Positions 6,213 to 11,883 of a DNA stretch of 24,047 nucleotides are shown here, in pieces. Location of the stretch: IMG/VR virus record IMGVR_UViG_3300037520_001497, positions 1 through 24,047 of that record. One strand, written 5' to 3'. The translations under genes were made by a program, and so were the position numbers. How positions within the stretch are numbered: the stretch's first letter is position 1; each line of letters starts with the position of its first letter. The notes under the pieces are model-generated. The model was not told the DNA's origin, searched no databases, and saw only the letters and a list, made by a program, of their open reading frames with translations. Source of the DNA: a virus.

Positions 6213-7382
6213 TTATTTTGACCATTCCCATGTGGGGAATTTTTCTTTGGCATAGCGATACCAAGCGCGGTTATCCTTCCCTGCAAAAAATTCCTCTAAA
6301 GAGCGGCTTTTCAGGTATTGGGTACGGTGGTGGTATTCGTGCTGAATTTCATACCAATCCTTCAAATATTGGGGAATTTCCGATAGTTCCTCTGATGCTT
6401 TCGATAAGTCTGGAGATGGAAGAGTGCAGCTTGGGCGATCGCATAAGTTCATCAAGTTCACCCAGCCACCCTTAGTCCGTTCCCATTGATTGATAATGGC
6501 TATGGCGTGGCCATACTTCTGTTCTGGCGTTGACTTATCCTTTCTTGCCAAGTCAATAGCCAATTTTTTGACTATCTCAGGATTGCAGTTCTGGAATTGC
6601 GCGGACATCTGCTTGGAACGCCAGGGCAAAACCCAGCCTTGCCATTTGGCTCGGTCCCTAAAAATGCCTAGCATCTCGGATGGTGGTGCAGTGTCGGATG
6701 TATCTGGACTCAACAAGAACGCATCTATTAATTCATAGACATTTGCCGCTTGTGCGTAAGCATTTTGAAGCGCGGCGGCGGAATATCCGTCCTTAGATTG
6801 GGTTATTGGTGAGTTGCAAACATCTGTCCTTTTATCAGAAAGATTATTTATATCTGTTGAATTAGATTTAAACCCATCACAATCGCGGGCTTCTTTCTCT
6901 TTTTCTTCTTCTTTTTTGTCTTCTGAATTTATGTTCTTCTTATGTGGGGGGTCGCATCCACCGACGGATGAACCATATACTCGGTCGTCCACCGGTGGTT
7001 TACCCACCCCTGGTTTACCCGTCGGTGGTTCGTCCACCGGTGGGTAAACCACCCCTGGATGTGTGGCTTTAAAGAGGCTGCATTCCTCTTTATCTGCAAA
7101 TACATAATAGTCCCAGTCGTAACGCCCATGGGAATCTTTAATTTTTAGTCTAAGCAGATATCCATTTTCTTCTGCTTCTTTGATGATGGTTCTCAATTTT
7201 TCTCGACCATATCCCAGCCCTGCCTTGATGCTGGCAAAAGATACGGAGAATCCGTCCGCATGAGATTGTATCCAGGCGATGAAGCGAAAAGTCCCATCAC
7301 CGATGTTTTGATTACGAATCAATTCATTGGGTAACTTTGTGTACCCTGACACGGGCATTCCGCCCTTACATATTTTTCCCAT
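6213..7382 (-). CDS. Phage replication initiator, O-like, with winged-helix N-terminus and repeat-bearing linker
   Basis: This 389-aa protein has an N-terminal winged-helix domain (about 12-95: GYTKLPNELIRNQNIGDGTF, then SFASIKAGLGYGREKLRTII). Next come a Pro/Gly linker with a repeated unit (PGVVYPPVDE, then PGVGKPPVDD; 109-133) and a Lys/Glu-rich stretch (148-168). The C-terminal half ends YAKEKFPTWEW and probably contacts DnaB. This layout matches phage O/DnaD-type initiators that bind an origin and hand it to the helicase, and dnaB is the next gene. AAGGAGG lies just upstream of the ATG, and a 21-aa ORF ends on the same codon (TAATG), so translation is probably coupled. The DNA coding for the linker is itself repetitive and may be the origin. 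The role is inferred from layout and neighbours rather than from a named family match. Confidence 0.78.
   Translation of the reverse strand: MGKICKGGMPVSGYTKLPNELIRNQNIGDGTFRFIAWIQSHADGFSVSFASIKAGLGYGREKLRTIIKEAEENGYLLRLKIKDSHGRYDWDYYVFADKEECSLFKATHPGVVYPPVDEPPTGKPGVGKPPVDDRVYGSSVGGCDPPHKKNINSEDKKEEEKEKEARDCDGFKSNSTDINNLSDKRTDVCNSPITQSKDGYSAAALQNAYAQAANVYELIDAFLLSPDTSDTAPPSEMLGIFRDRAKWQGWVLPWRSKQMSAQFQNCNPEIVKKLAIDLARKDKSTPEQKYGHAIAIINQWERTKGGWVNLMNLCDRPSCTLPSPDLSKASEELSEIPQYLKDWYEIQHEYHHRTQYLKSRSLEEFFAGKDNRAWYRYAKEKFPTWEWSK
6890..6925 (+). other. Pyrimidine-rich tract beside the in-gene repeats (candidate unwinding element)
   Basis: On the plus strand 6890-6917 is 28 consecutive C/T bases, continuing to 6925 with a single G. 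The minus strand is therefore purine-rich and codes for the Lys/Glu-rich part of the initiator. It lies about 33 bp beyond the last linker repeat. In lambda the A-rich, strand-biased segment next to the O iterons is where the origin opens. That equivalence is inference. Confidence 0.4.
6958..7058. repeat. 15-bp-period repeat and dyad array inside the initiator gene (candidate replication origin)
   Basis: Four related 10-bp dyads lie here: CCACCGACGG (6958), CCACCGGTGG (6989), CCGTCGGTGG (7019) and CCACCGGTGG (7034). The 9-mer GGTTTACCC is at 6997 and 7012, and its reverse complement is at 7042. Two 29-bp units (6985-7013 and 7030-7058) are identical except that their central 9-mer is inverted. 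Starts are about 15, 30 or 45 bp apart, which keeps the reading frame. Iteron clusters inside an initiator's linker are the lambda ori arrangement. Confidence 0.6.
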
Positions 7383-7447
7383 TACATCCTCCTTGGACGC
7401 AATGGTATATCTGTCTGATTGACAGACATTTGAAAATTTCCTATCAT
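7382..7447 (-). CDS. 21-aa leader ORF translationally coupled to the initiator gene
   Basis: ATG at 7447 opens a 21-codon frame (MIGNFQMSVNQTDIPLRPRR, then M). AAGGAG lies 7 nt upstream. Its stop overlaps the initiator's start in the sequence TAATG, and the initiator's own AGGAGG lies inside the leader. Ribosomes finishing the leader would be placed to start the initiator. The good ribosome site and the overlap are direct evidence; function as a peptide is not implied. Confidence 0.5.
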   Translation of the reverse strand: MIGNFQMSVNQTDIPLRPRRM

Positions 7448-7522
7448 TGAGATGCTCCTTGTGGACTTAAGGCTAGGGGTCGTCCCTCGACTATTTCCGG
7501 TAGTGCGGGGGAAAATTTTTTA

Positions 7523-7717
7523 CTACTCTGCCAATAATGACTGAGCGTATGCCAAAACTTGATCCGCAATGCTTGGCTTGCGGTCAAGACATCTAGCGAT
7601 ATCTTTAACCTGTTTTTCCAAAGCTGTCGGGATTCTGACAGCCTTGGTTTTACCTGTGAACCATCCAGGCTTAAACAAAACCTCCTGCGGCGCGGGGGCG
7701 GGCTTTGGGTTTGCCAT
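7523..7717 (-). CDS. Small ribbon-helix-helix-like DNA-binding protein
   Basis: This is a 64-aa basic protein with a Pro/Ala-rich N-terminus (MANPKPAPAPQEV), then FTGKTKAVRIPTALEKQVKD and IARCLDRKPSIADQVLAYAQ. Segments of the K-T-K-A-V-R-I-P type followed by two helices are common in small cyanobacterial and phage DNA-binding proteins with a ribbon-helix-helix fold. AGGAGA lies just upstream of the ATG. A strong promoter overlapping a 9-bp dyad precedes it, which fits autoregulation. A longer leftward frame over the same bases (7444-7824) starts upstream of this promoter's -10 box and codes for low-complexity sequence, so I take this frame as the gene. Confidence 0.7.
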   Translation of the reverse strand: MANPKPAPAPQEVLFKPGWFTGKTKAVRIPTALEKQVKDIARCLDRKPSIADQVLAYAQSLLAE

Positions 7718-7740
7718 GTTTCTCCTAATTGACTGATAAT

Positions 7741-7774
7741 ATCATATCCTATTGACGGGTTACTAGTCAATAGG
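7741..7774 (-). promoter_or_regulatory. Sigma70-type promoter overlapped by a 9-bp operator dyad
   Basis: Reading leftward, TTGACT (7770-7765) and TATGAT (7746-7741) are separated by 18 bp. CCTATTGAC and GTCAATAGG (7748-7756 and 7766-7774) form a perfect inverted repeat over the -35 box and spacer. Binding there would block the polymerase. The nearest downstream gene codes for the small ribbon-helix-helix-like protein. Confidence 0.65.
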
Positions 7775-7832
7775 AAGTAAATAAAAGTTTTCATTTCTTC
7801 TGAAAAAACTGCGGGTCTTTTCATTTTATCGG

Positions 7833-7860
7833 CAAAGTTATCAAGATTTCGATAACTTTG
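7833..7860. repeat. Perfect 10-bp inverted repeat with 8-nt loop
   Basis: CAAAGTTATC and GATAACTTTG flank AAGATTTC. The structure lies between the terminator at 7869-7893 and the promoter at 7741-7774. No T-run follows it on the minus strand. It may be a second operator for the promoter or a back-up hairpin for termination. Confidence 0.5.
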
Positions 7861-7868
7861 TTTGCAAC

Positions 7869-7893
7869 AAAAAAGCGGGCTGTAAACCCGCTT
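7869..7893 (-). terminator. Intrinsic terminator of the leftward early operon
   Basis: Reading leftward, AAGCGGG (7893-7887) pairs with CCCGCTT (7879-7873) across a 7-nt loop, and six T follow. It lies 5 bp beyond the stop of the Cys-rich gene (7899). Confidence 0.88.
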
Positions 7894-7898
7894 GCTGA

Positions 7899-8123
7899 CT
7901 ACATTCCCGTTGATTTGTAATACTTGCAGTTATTAGCCGTCTCTGTAAATATTGGTGCAAGTGCTTCCTTTAGATATTCTTTATCATCCTCTGTATAATC
8001 CCATACTCTGTCCGTTGGTGCTTGGCTTCCACTTGGATGGTTACAGTCCCCTTCATAGCTATACATTTCGTTGTCCTTTTCAATAAGGAATCCTGAATGT
8101 ATGCAGTTTGTACAACTTTTCAT
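7899..8123 (-). CDS. Small Cys-rich, probably metal-binding, phage protein
   Basis: This 74-aa protein has five cysteines: CTNC at the N-terminus, CIHSG, a central DCNHPSG and NNCKYYKS near the C-terminus. The order C-x2-C, C-x-H-P, C-K-Y-Y is seen in many short phage and bacterial proteins thought to bind zinc. The middle is acidic and aromatic (RVWDYTEDDKEYL). The start overlaps the preceding gene in the sequence ATGA, with AAGGA 4 nt upstream. It is the last gene of the operon, before the terminator at 7869-7893. Its function is unknown. Confidence 0.75.
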   Translation of the reverse strand: MKSCTNCIHSGFLIEKDNEMYSYEGDCNHPSGSQAPTDRVWDYTEDDKEYLKEALAPIFTETANNCKYYKSTGM

Positions 8124-8836
8124 GCTGTCCTTACCTTTTTAAAATCTTTGTCAGTCCAGGTATCATGTCCCTTTGGTGGCTGTATCAACGCTGAAGTCTT
8201 TACCCATTGCTTTGGAGCGGGCAGCGCGTGGGATGGATTAACAGCAGGTGGTCTTTCTAATTGCCATTCCCCTTTTCTGTCCCCACCAACAATCTTTACC
8301 AAGTCCCCTTCATAAAATGCGTATTGTCCCACATTTGCCTTCCAGGGTTTGAGGACTGCGACAGGTGGCAGTGGTGGTTTGTCCTCAAAAACCGCTGTGT
8401 ATTCATTCCCGAAAAGTTCACCCCATGTCATTTCCCTGATTGATTTTGTAGGTCGTGATGGTGTGGTTGGTTTGGTGATTGGGTCACTGACTGTACCGCC
8501 CCATAACTCTGGTTTTTTTGATTTGATGATTTCCTCAATGACTTGAACACGGCAAGCATCTTCTGGTTTTTGATAGCAATTTAGGGTTATATCGTCCTTA
8601 ATTTTGCTAATCCAAATGTTGATAATCTGGTCTTTTGCTATCATTTCTTCTCTGAATTTTTCAGAGTATTTCTGTTGTGCAATCTCATCTTGATTCGATG
8701 ATTGCCAGAACCTTGTCAAGTCTTCCGATGGTGCAAATAATAGCAATGGACTAAACTCGCATCCTTCAGGAGTGGGTAGTGAAATTGAGATGCTCGTGCC
8801 GACTTGCTCGCCTGAATAATGTGATGTGTAAATCAT
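8120..8836 (-). CDS. DUF488-like N-terminal domain joined to an SH3-like C-terminus
   Basis: The 238-aa product starts MIYTSHYSGEQVGTSISISL and contains a Y-x3-F segment (YSEKFREEMIAKD) and ITLNCYQKPEDACRVQVIEE. These resemble DUF488 proteins, which begin MIYTS and carry a C-Y-E-x-P...C-H-R motif. Here the His is lost (C-R-V), so the site is degenerate. The C-terminal half (about 170-238: YAFYEGDLVKIVGGDRKGEW, then QWVKTSALIQP) looks like a small SH3/KOW-like barrel. Between them lies a Pro/Thr-rich linker. It overlaps the next gene by 4 bp. Function is unknown; the DUF488 match is from memory of the motif and is moderately sure. The ribosome site is poor. Confidence 0.65.
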   Translation of the reverse strand: MIYTSHYSGEQVGTSISISLPTPEGCEFSPLLLFAPSEDLTRFWQSSNQDEIAQQKYSEKFREEMIAKDQIINIWISKIKDDITLNCYQKPEDACRVQVIEEIIKSKKPELWGGTVSDPITKPTTPSRPTKSIREMTWGELFGNEYTAVFEDKPPLPPVAVLKPWKANVGQYAFYEGDLVKIVGGDRKGEWQLERPPAVNPSHALPAPKQWVKTSALIQPPKGHDTWTDKDFKKVRTA

Positions 8837-8855
8837 GGTTTTAGTAAGGTGGTAA

Positions 8856-8877
8856 AGCTATCGTTTTACCGATAGCT
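8856..8877. repeat. Perfect 8-bp inverted repeat in an early-operon spacer
   Basis: AGCTATCG and CGATAGCT flank TTTTAC. It lies in the 56-bp spacer between two leftward genes, 20 bp upstream of the start at 8836 and overlapping the place where a leader would fold. It lacks a T-run and may affect translation or message stability. Confidence 0.45.
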
Positions 8878-8892
8878 ATGGACAAAATAAAG

Positions 8893-9192
8893 CTATTTCC
8901 AAATCAATGAAATATCTGATTGTGTGGCTTGCCTGTAATCCGTAATCGCTGAATATGGAATGCAAGTCATTAGCCAAATCCGACTGTAAAATGCCATGGA
9001 AAACACCGTAAATCTATTGCCACCAATGACATTAAATTCTATGGGAGATTGATTTAATCCCCAATAAAAATCGTCGAATTTTGGACTGTGCATTGCGCCC
9101 CATTGCCAGCATTTTAATGTCGCTATTAATTGTTCAATAAATGTTGGCTCTGTGATTGATTCTGTTGTTTTAAACTCTTCTATTTCAATCAT
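8893..9192 (-). CDS. Hypothetical early phage protein
   Basis: This 99-aa protein is unrecognised. It has an acidic N-terminus (MIEIEEFKTTESITEPTF) and a Trp/Phe-rich middle (CWQWGAMHSPKFDDFYWGL), then a hydrophobic stretch (FTVFSMAFYSRIWLMTCI) that is too polar at its centre to be a clear membrane segment. AGGAG lies 6 nt upstream of the ATG. The preceding 37-aa gene ends within its first codons, so the two are probably coupled. Confidence 0.7.
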   Translation of the reverse strand: MIEIEEFKTTESITEPTFIEQLIATLKCWQWGAMHSPKFDDFYWGLNQSPIEFNVIGGNRFTVFSMAFYSRIWLMTCIPYSAITDYRQATQSDISLIWK

Positions 9193-9298
9193 GATTTCTC
9201 CTGTAAATTAACGCTACAATTCCCAACAAGAACAACAGTAAAGCATCAATTGTGATGACTATTATTCCCAGTCTCCATAGGTAAATTCCTATTGACAT
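9185..9298 (-). CDS. 37-aa single-span membrane peptide
   Basis: ATG at 9298 opens a 37-codon frame. Residues ~10-32 (LGIIVITIDALLLFLLGIVA, then LIY) form one strong hydrophobic helix, followed by YRRNHD. The positive charge after the helix favours an N-out, C-in orientation. GGAAG lies about 5 nt upstream. It overlaps the previous gene's end by 53 bp and ends 8 bp inside the next gene. Short membrane peptides in phage operons can be holin-like or superinfection-exclusion factors, but nothing here decides between these. Confidence 0.6.
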   Translation of the reverse strand: MSIGIYLWRLGIIVITIDALLLFLLGIVALIYRRNHD

Positions 9299-9476
9299 TG
9301 TTTCTTCCATTACGTTTTCTGTTGATGTAATCTTGGATAACTTGACAGTATCTTATAGCAGATTTAGGGCTATAAGCGTATATGGATTCCATTTGTTGAA
9401 TTTGTCCGTTATTCATATTAGGAAACATCTTGATGATGTCTTCTAATACAAGTTTTTTGATTGCTCTGGAGTCCAC
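9246..9476 (-). CDS. Small hypothetical early protein, GTG start
   Basis: The 76-aa product reads MDSRAIKKLVLEDIIKMFPN, then NNGQIQQMESIYAYSPKSA, and has an Asn-rich tail (RKRNGRNNVNRN). It looks like a small helical, basic protein. The start is GTG at 9476 with AAGGA about 8 nt upstream; the next in-frame ATG is 16 codons inside and would remove a conserved-looking helix. It overlaps the end of the winged-helix gene by 34 bp. Confidence 0.62.
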   Translation of the reverse strand: MDSRAIKKLVLEDIIKMFPNMNNGQIQQMESIYAYSPKSAIRYCQVIQDYINRKRNGRNNVNRNLPMETGNNSHHN

Positions 9477-9709
9477 GGTTTTATTCCTTTGTCTTTAACT
9501 AAAATCGGTTTTTTGTTGCCTGATAAACAGAAACAAATGGTTGCGCTTGGTGGCGTGTTGCGGAAATATTGGGAAACTTTTCCTTCTGCTTTTAATTGCT
9601 TTAGGGATTCCCAAAGAACTTCGTAGCTAATACCCAGAATATTCTTTATCTCATGGGCAAATAAATCGCGCCTAACCAATAGATTCACTATCTTCTCGTT
9701 GGTATTCAT
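9443..9709 (-). CDS. Small winged-helix-like protein (first of a tandem pair)
   Basis: This 88-aa protein reads NEKIVNLLVRRDLFAHEIKN, then ILGISYEVLWESLKQLKAEG and KVSQYF, a three-helix-plus-wing order. It resembles the neighbouring 73-aa protein encoded just upstream (ELIDCIQEEKSWNEICTQI, then ALKKLKDIGKV), so the pair may derive from a duplication. Winged-helix proteins of this size are usually DNA-binding regulators. It overlaps its neighbours by 38 and 34 bp, so translation is coupled. Confidence 0.62.
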   Translation of the reverse strand: MNTNEKIVNLLVRRDLFAHEIKNILGISYEVLWESLKQLKAEGKVSQYFRNTPPSATICFCLSGNKKPILVKDKGIKPWTPEQSKNLY

Positions 9710-9893
9710 GTTCGTTTGCTGTGTAGTAAATGTTGTTATTTTTGACTATTTCTAGCACCTTACCAATGTCTTTCAACTTCTTTAGAGCAACGGCAATCAA
9801 CGACATTGGTTGTTTGATTTGCGTGCAGATTTCATTCCAAGATTTTTCTTCTTGGATACAATCAATTAATTCTTTCTCAAATTCAATAATCAT
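9672..9893 (-). CDS. Small winged-helix-like protein (second of a tandem pair)
   Basis: The 73-aa product reads MIIEFEKELIDCIQEEKSWN, then EICTQIKQPMSLIAVALKKL and KDIGKVLEIVKNNNIYYTA. The helix-turn-helix-then-wing order (helices about 2-40, wing about 43-58) matches small MarR/winged-helix folds. It begins with an ATGA overlap with the upstream gene and shares pattern with the protein encoded just downstream. The role is probably transcriptional or replication-related, but no family is certain. Confidence 0.62.
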   Translation of the reverse strand: MIIEFEKELIDCIQEEKSWNEICTQIKQPMSLIAVALKKLKDIGKVLEIVKNNNIYYTANEHEYQREDSESIG

Positions 9894-10168
9894 GGTGCAA
9901 ATTCCGATATAAACTTCATTCCCAATCCGTGAAAACCGCCAGGCTGAAAGGATAAAACAGCGATGGCTATGGCTAATCTATTAAATATTTCCCCAGCCTT
10001 TCCAGGCTCACCACCATAGAGTAAAGTATCGCCTTCATGGGCGATTAATTCGGCTGTATTAATAGCCTCTTTTAATAGCCTGTCACCGATATATCCGGCG
10101 CGATGTATCTCGGATATTCGCAGCATCACGGCAAATTCTAGCGTTGGCATTAACGAGGAACTCATCAT
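9890..10168 (-). CDS. Conserved-looking hypothetical early phage protein
   Basis: From the ATG at 10168 the product is 92 aa and contains HEGDTLLYGGEPGKAGEIFN, then RLAIAIAVLSFQPGGFHGLG. It has two hydrophobic helices but no strong membrane segment. I chose 10168 rather than an ATG at 10210 because it gives a 4-bp ATGA overlap with the preceding gene and has GAGAGGG just upstream. The Gly-rich GGEPGKAGE and PGGFHGLGM motifs look conserved, but I cannot name a family. Confidence 0.66.
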   Translation of the reverse strand: MMSSSLMPTLEFAVMLRISEIHRAGYIGDRLLKEAINTAELIAHEGDTLLYGGEPGKAGEIFNRLAIAIAVLSFQPGGFHGLGMKFISEFAP

Positions 10169-10548
10169 TTCCCTCTCTTTTCTGGAGGTGTCATTAAGCG
10201 CTGTTGGCACTTGTTGACATGGAACATATACACAGGCTTCTCCGCGCCCTTGGGTCTATCGTCGCGGACTTCGTGTTTTAGTCGCAGTCTTCCATCTCTG
10301 ACCATACAGCGCAATTGGTCGGGTTTTTTGCCTAGAATTGCGGCTGCGGCTGCGGTGTTAAGCCACTGATTGCCCCTGCCTGTTTCCCTTCCCATCACTT
10401 CAATGAAAAGGTTTTGAAACTCGGTCATGGCCGCATTTACGGCTTCGTTTATCACATTATTCAATTCCTGTCTGGACAATATGACAGTTTCTTGTCCATC
10501 CCTAGATAGAGAGTCTGGACTGTCGTTGATGCTAAGGTTATTTTGCAT
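10165..10548 (-). CDS. HTH (excisionase/MerR-like) protein, first gene of the leftward early operon
   Basis: The 127-aa product has an N-terminal helical segment (VILSRQELNNVINEAVNAAM) and then WLNTAAAAAILGKKPDQLRC, MVRDGRLRL, and VYMFHVNKCQQRL. A W-L-N-T-A-x2-A-A-I-L-G-K...R-D-G-R-L pattern is typical of the HTH_17 DNA-binding fold used by excisionases and MerR-like factors. It is the first leftward gene beside the repressor, the place of a cro, cII or excisionase gene in temperate phages. The array of 10-bp repeats lies immediately upstream. Confidence 0.66.
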   Translation of the reverse strand: MQNNLSINDSPDSLSRDGQETVILSRQELNNVINEAVNAAMTEFQNLFIEVMGRETGRGNQWLNTAAAAAILGKKPDQLRCMVRDGRLRLKHEVRDDRPKGAEKPVYMFHVNKCQQRLMTPPEKRGK

Positions 10549-10550
10549 AG

Positions 10551-10610
10551 CTTTATATGCGTTTATCGAACTTTATCGTAGTTTATCGTATTTTCTATAC
10601 CTTTATCGTA
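10551..10610. promoter_or_regulatory. Six 10-bp tandem units, candidate switch operator
   Basis: Exactly phased 10-bp units lie side by side: CTTTATATGC, GTTTATCGAA, CTTTATCGTA, GTTTATCGTA, TTTTCTATAC and CTTTATCGTA. TTTATCG is perfect in four (10562, 10572, 10582 and 10602). They fill the divergent spacer between the leftward HTH gene (10548) and the rightward XRE repressor (10656). One helical turn per unit means that proteins would line up on one face. Units of this kind are asymmetric and differ from a lambda-type dyad. Confidence 0.7.
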
Positions 10611-10655
10611 GCGGAACGGTGAGACTATGGAAATTAGTTGTAAATTTTTGCAAAC

Positions 10656-11285
10656 ATGAAAGCAGGAAACCTAATTAAAAGTATATGTAGCCGTGCTTCT
10701 AGCATGAATCAAGCTGCTAAAAAATCTAAGATTGCTCAGTCTACTTTGAGTGAATGGCAGTCTGAAAAAGTCACTCCAGGATTAGAGCGATACGTAGATT
10801 TATGCTTGGCTATGGGGTGTCGCCCTGGGTTTGAATTGGATCAGTATTTGGGATTAGGTGGAGCTAAACCACGTACTGCGGAGGATGTATTGGGTCAAGT
10901 TTTGGCGTTAAATGCTTGTGAACAGCAGCGATTAATTTCGCTTATAGCTGGCAAATATTCTGAGTTTTTAATGGTATCAAATATGATTGATGTAGATTGT
11001 CTAATAGCTTTAATTCTTCAGCATCTTAAAGCAAACAAGCTAAGTCCTGAAAGGTTCGCTAAAAATGCTTATATGTCTATTGAACAATATACGGCATTGA
11101 TGCACGGTGTGTTACCTGCATCTGTAGAGGATGTTGAGGGATTGCTGTCTGTGTTGGCCGTGCAATTGAAAAACCCGCACACCAAAGAAACTTTTGATAC
11201 GCGGGATGCGTTGATTGAGTTTTGCCGTCTTAGGAAATCAATTCACAACCAAGAACGCGAACCCAACGACACAAATCATTATTGA
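10656..11285 (+). CDS. XRE-family phage repressor
   Basis: This 209-aa protein starts MKAGNLIKSICSRASSMNQA and carries a lambda-repressor-type helix-turn-helix (about residues 15-50: NQAAKKSKIAQSTLSEWQSE), followed by VTPGLERYVDLCLAMG. A second HTH-like segment may lie at about 130-150 (LSPERFAKNAYMSIEQYTAL). There is no LexA-like Ser/Lys protease motif in the C-terminal half, so induction by RecA is not indicated. It is divergent from the leftward early operon across the 10-bp repeat array. Its end overlaps the convergent gene at 11230-11838 by 56 bp. The ribosome site is weak. Confidence 0.8.
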   Translation: MKAGNLIKSICSRASSMNQAAKKSKIAQSTLSEWQSEKVTPGLERYVDLCLAMGCRPGFELDQYLGLGGAKPRTAEDVLGQVLALNACEQQRLISLIAGKYSEFLMVSNMIDVDCLIALILQHLKANKLSPERFAKNAYMSIEQYTALMHGVLPASVEDVEGLLSVLAVQLKNPHTKETFDTRDALIEFCRLRKSIHNQEREPNDTNHY

Positions 11286-11838
11286 ATTTGACTAGTTGAG
11301 CGTCAACGGTGAATTTTGCGGCTTCTCCAGTGAAAAGATAGGCTGTGTAAGTATAATTTCTTAGTTCTCTGTCTTGTAGTAATAGGGTTTTGTAGCGTTG
11401 CAACTCTTCTGGTATCCAATAGCTGCTCATGTTAGCACCTAGCCAATTGTTGGCATTAATACCAGAGCTTTCGCTAATATGGGAGTTAGCGAATATACCC
11501 TTGTCATCTTCCATCCTGACTAAAGAGGATGGGTGATGATGTTTCATGATTTCATGAATAATTTCCGCTTCTTTGGTTGTTCTTGCGTTTACCATTGCTT
11601 GTACTATAACTGGAGGCTTGGGTTTGGGGTAGTACAAGGTAGATTTGTATTCTCCCATGTCGGATCTGAGTGTGATTTTTTCCCAATGTTCCCCTGACTC
11701 AATCAAAGAATTAATTAATTGATGTTGTTTTTTGAGTAACTGTACTAATGTACTATCAGTATCGGTAATTATTAAAATTTCCGTGCCTACTCTGAATCGT
11801 TTGCAGCGACTCAGTAGAACAGATAGGTTCTCAATCAT
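11230..11838 (-). CDS. Unknown protein next to the integrase, convergent with the repressor
   Basis: This is a 202-aa soluble protein I do not recognise. It reads LLSRCKRFRVGTEILIITDT, then LLKKQHQLINSLIESGEHWE, and has a His-rich stretch (HEIMKHHHPSS) and an aromatic C-terminal half (MSSYWIPEELQRYKTLLL). No helix-turn-helix or catalytic motif is clear. Its last 56 bp overlap the repressor's 3' end on the other strand, so transcripts from the two genes could interfere. The integrase stop codon lies 45 bp upstream of its start, with a 10-bp hairpin between. Confidence 0.6.
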   Translation of the reverse strand: MIENLSVLLSRCKRFRVGTEILIITDTDSTLVQLLKKQHQLINSLIESGEHWEKITLRSDMGEYKSTLYYPKPKPPVIVQAMVNARTTKEAEIIHEIMKHHHPSSLVRMEDDKGIFANSHISESSGINANNWLGANMSSYWIPEELQRYKTLLLQDRELRNYTYTAYLFTGEAAKFTVDAQLVKFNNDLCRWVRVLGCELIS

Positions 11839-11854
11839 ATCCTGCTGATTAAAC

Positions 11855-11881
11855 GTAAAATTAAATCGCTCTTAATTTTAC
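11855..11881. repeat. AT-rich 10-bp hairpin immediately after the integrase gene
   Basis: GTAAAATTAA and TTAATTTTAC flank ATCGCTC, perfectly paired. It starts 3 bp after the integrase stop codon (11884). The stem has no GC core and no separate T-run, so a mild terminator or a processing hairpin is as likely as a strong terminator. Confidence 0.5.
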
Positions 11882-11883
11882 AC

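Noticed and set aside
7444-7824. A 126-codon leftward frame overlapping the small ribbon-helix-helix gene
   Set aside because: It starts upstream of the promoter's -10 box, has low-complexity Pro/Arg runs, and the shorter frame has a good ribosome site and a recognisable fold.
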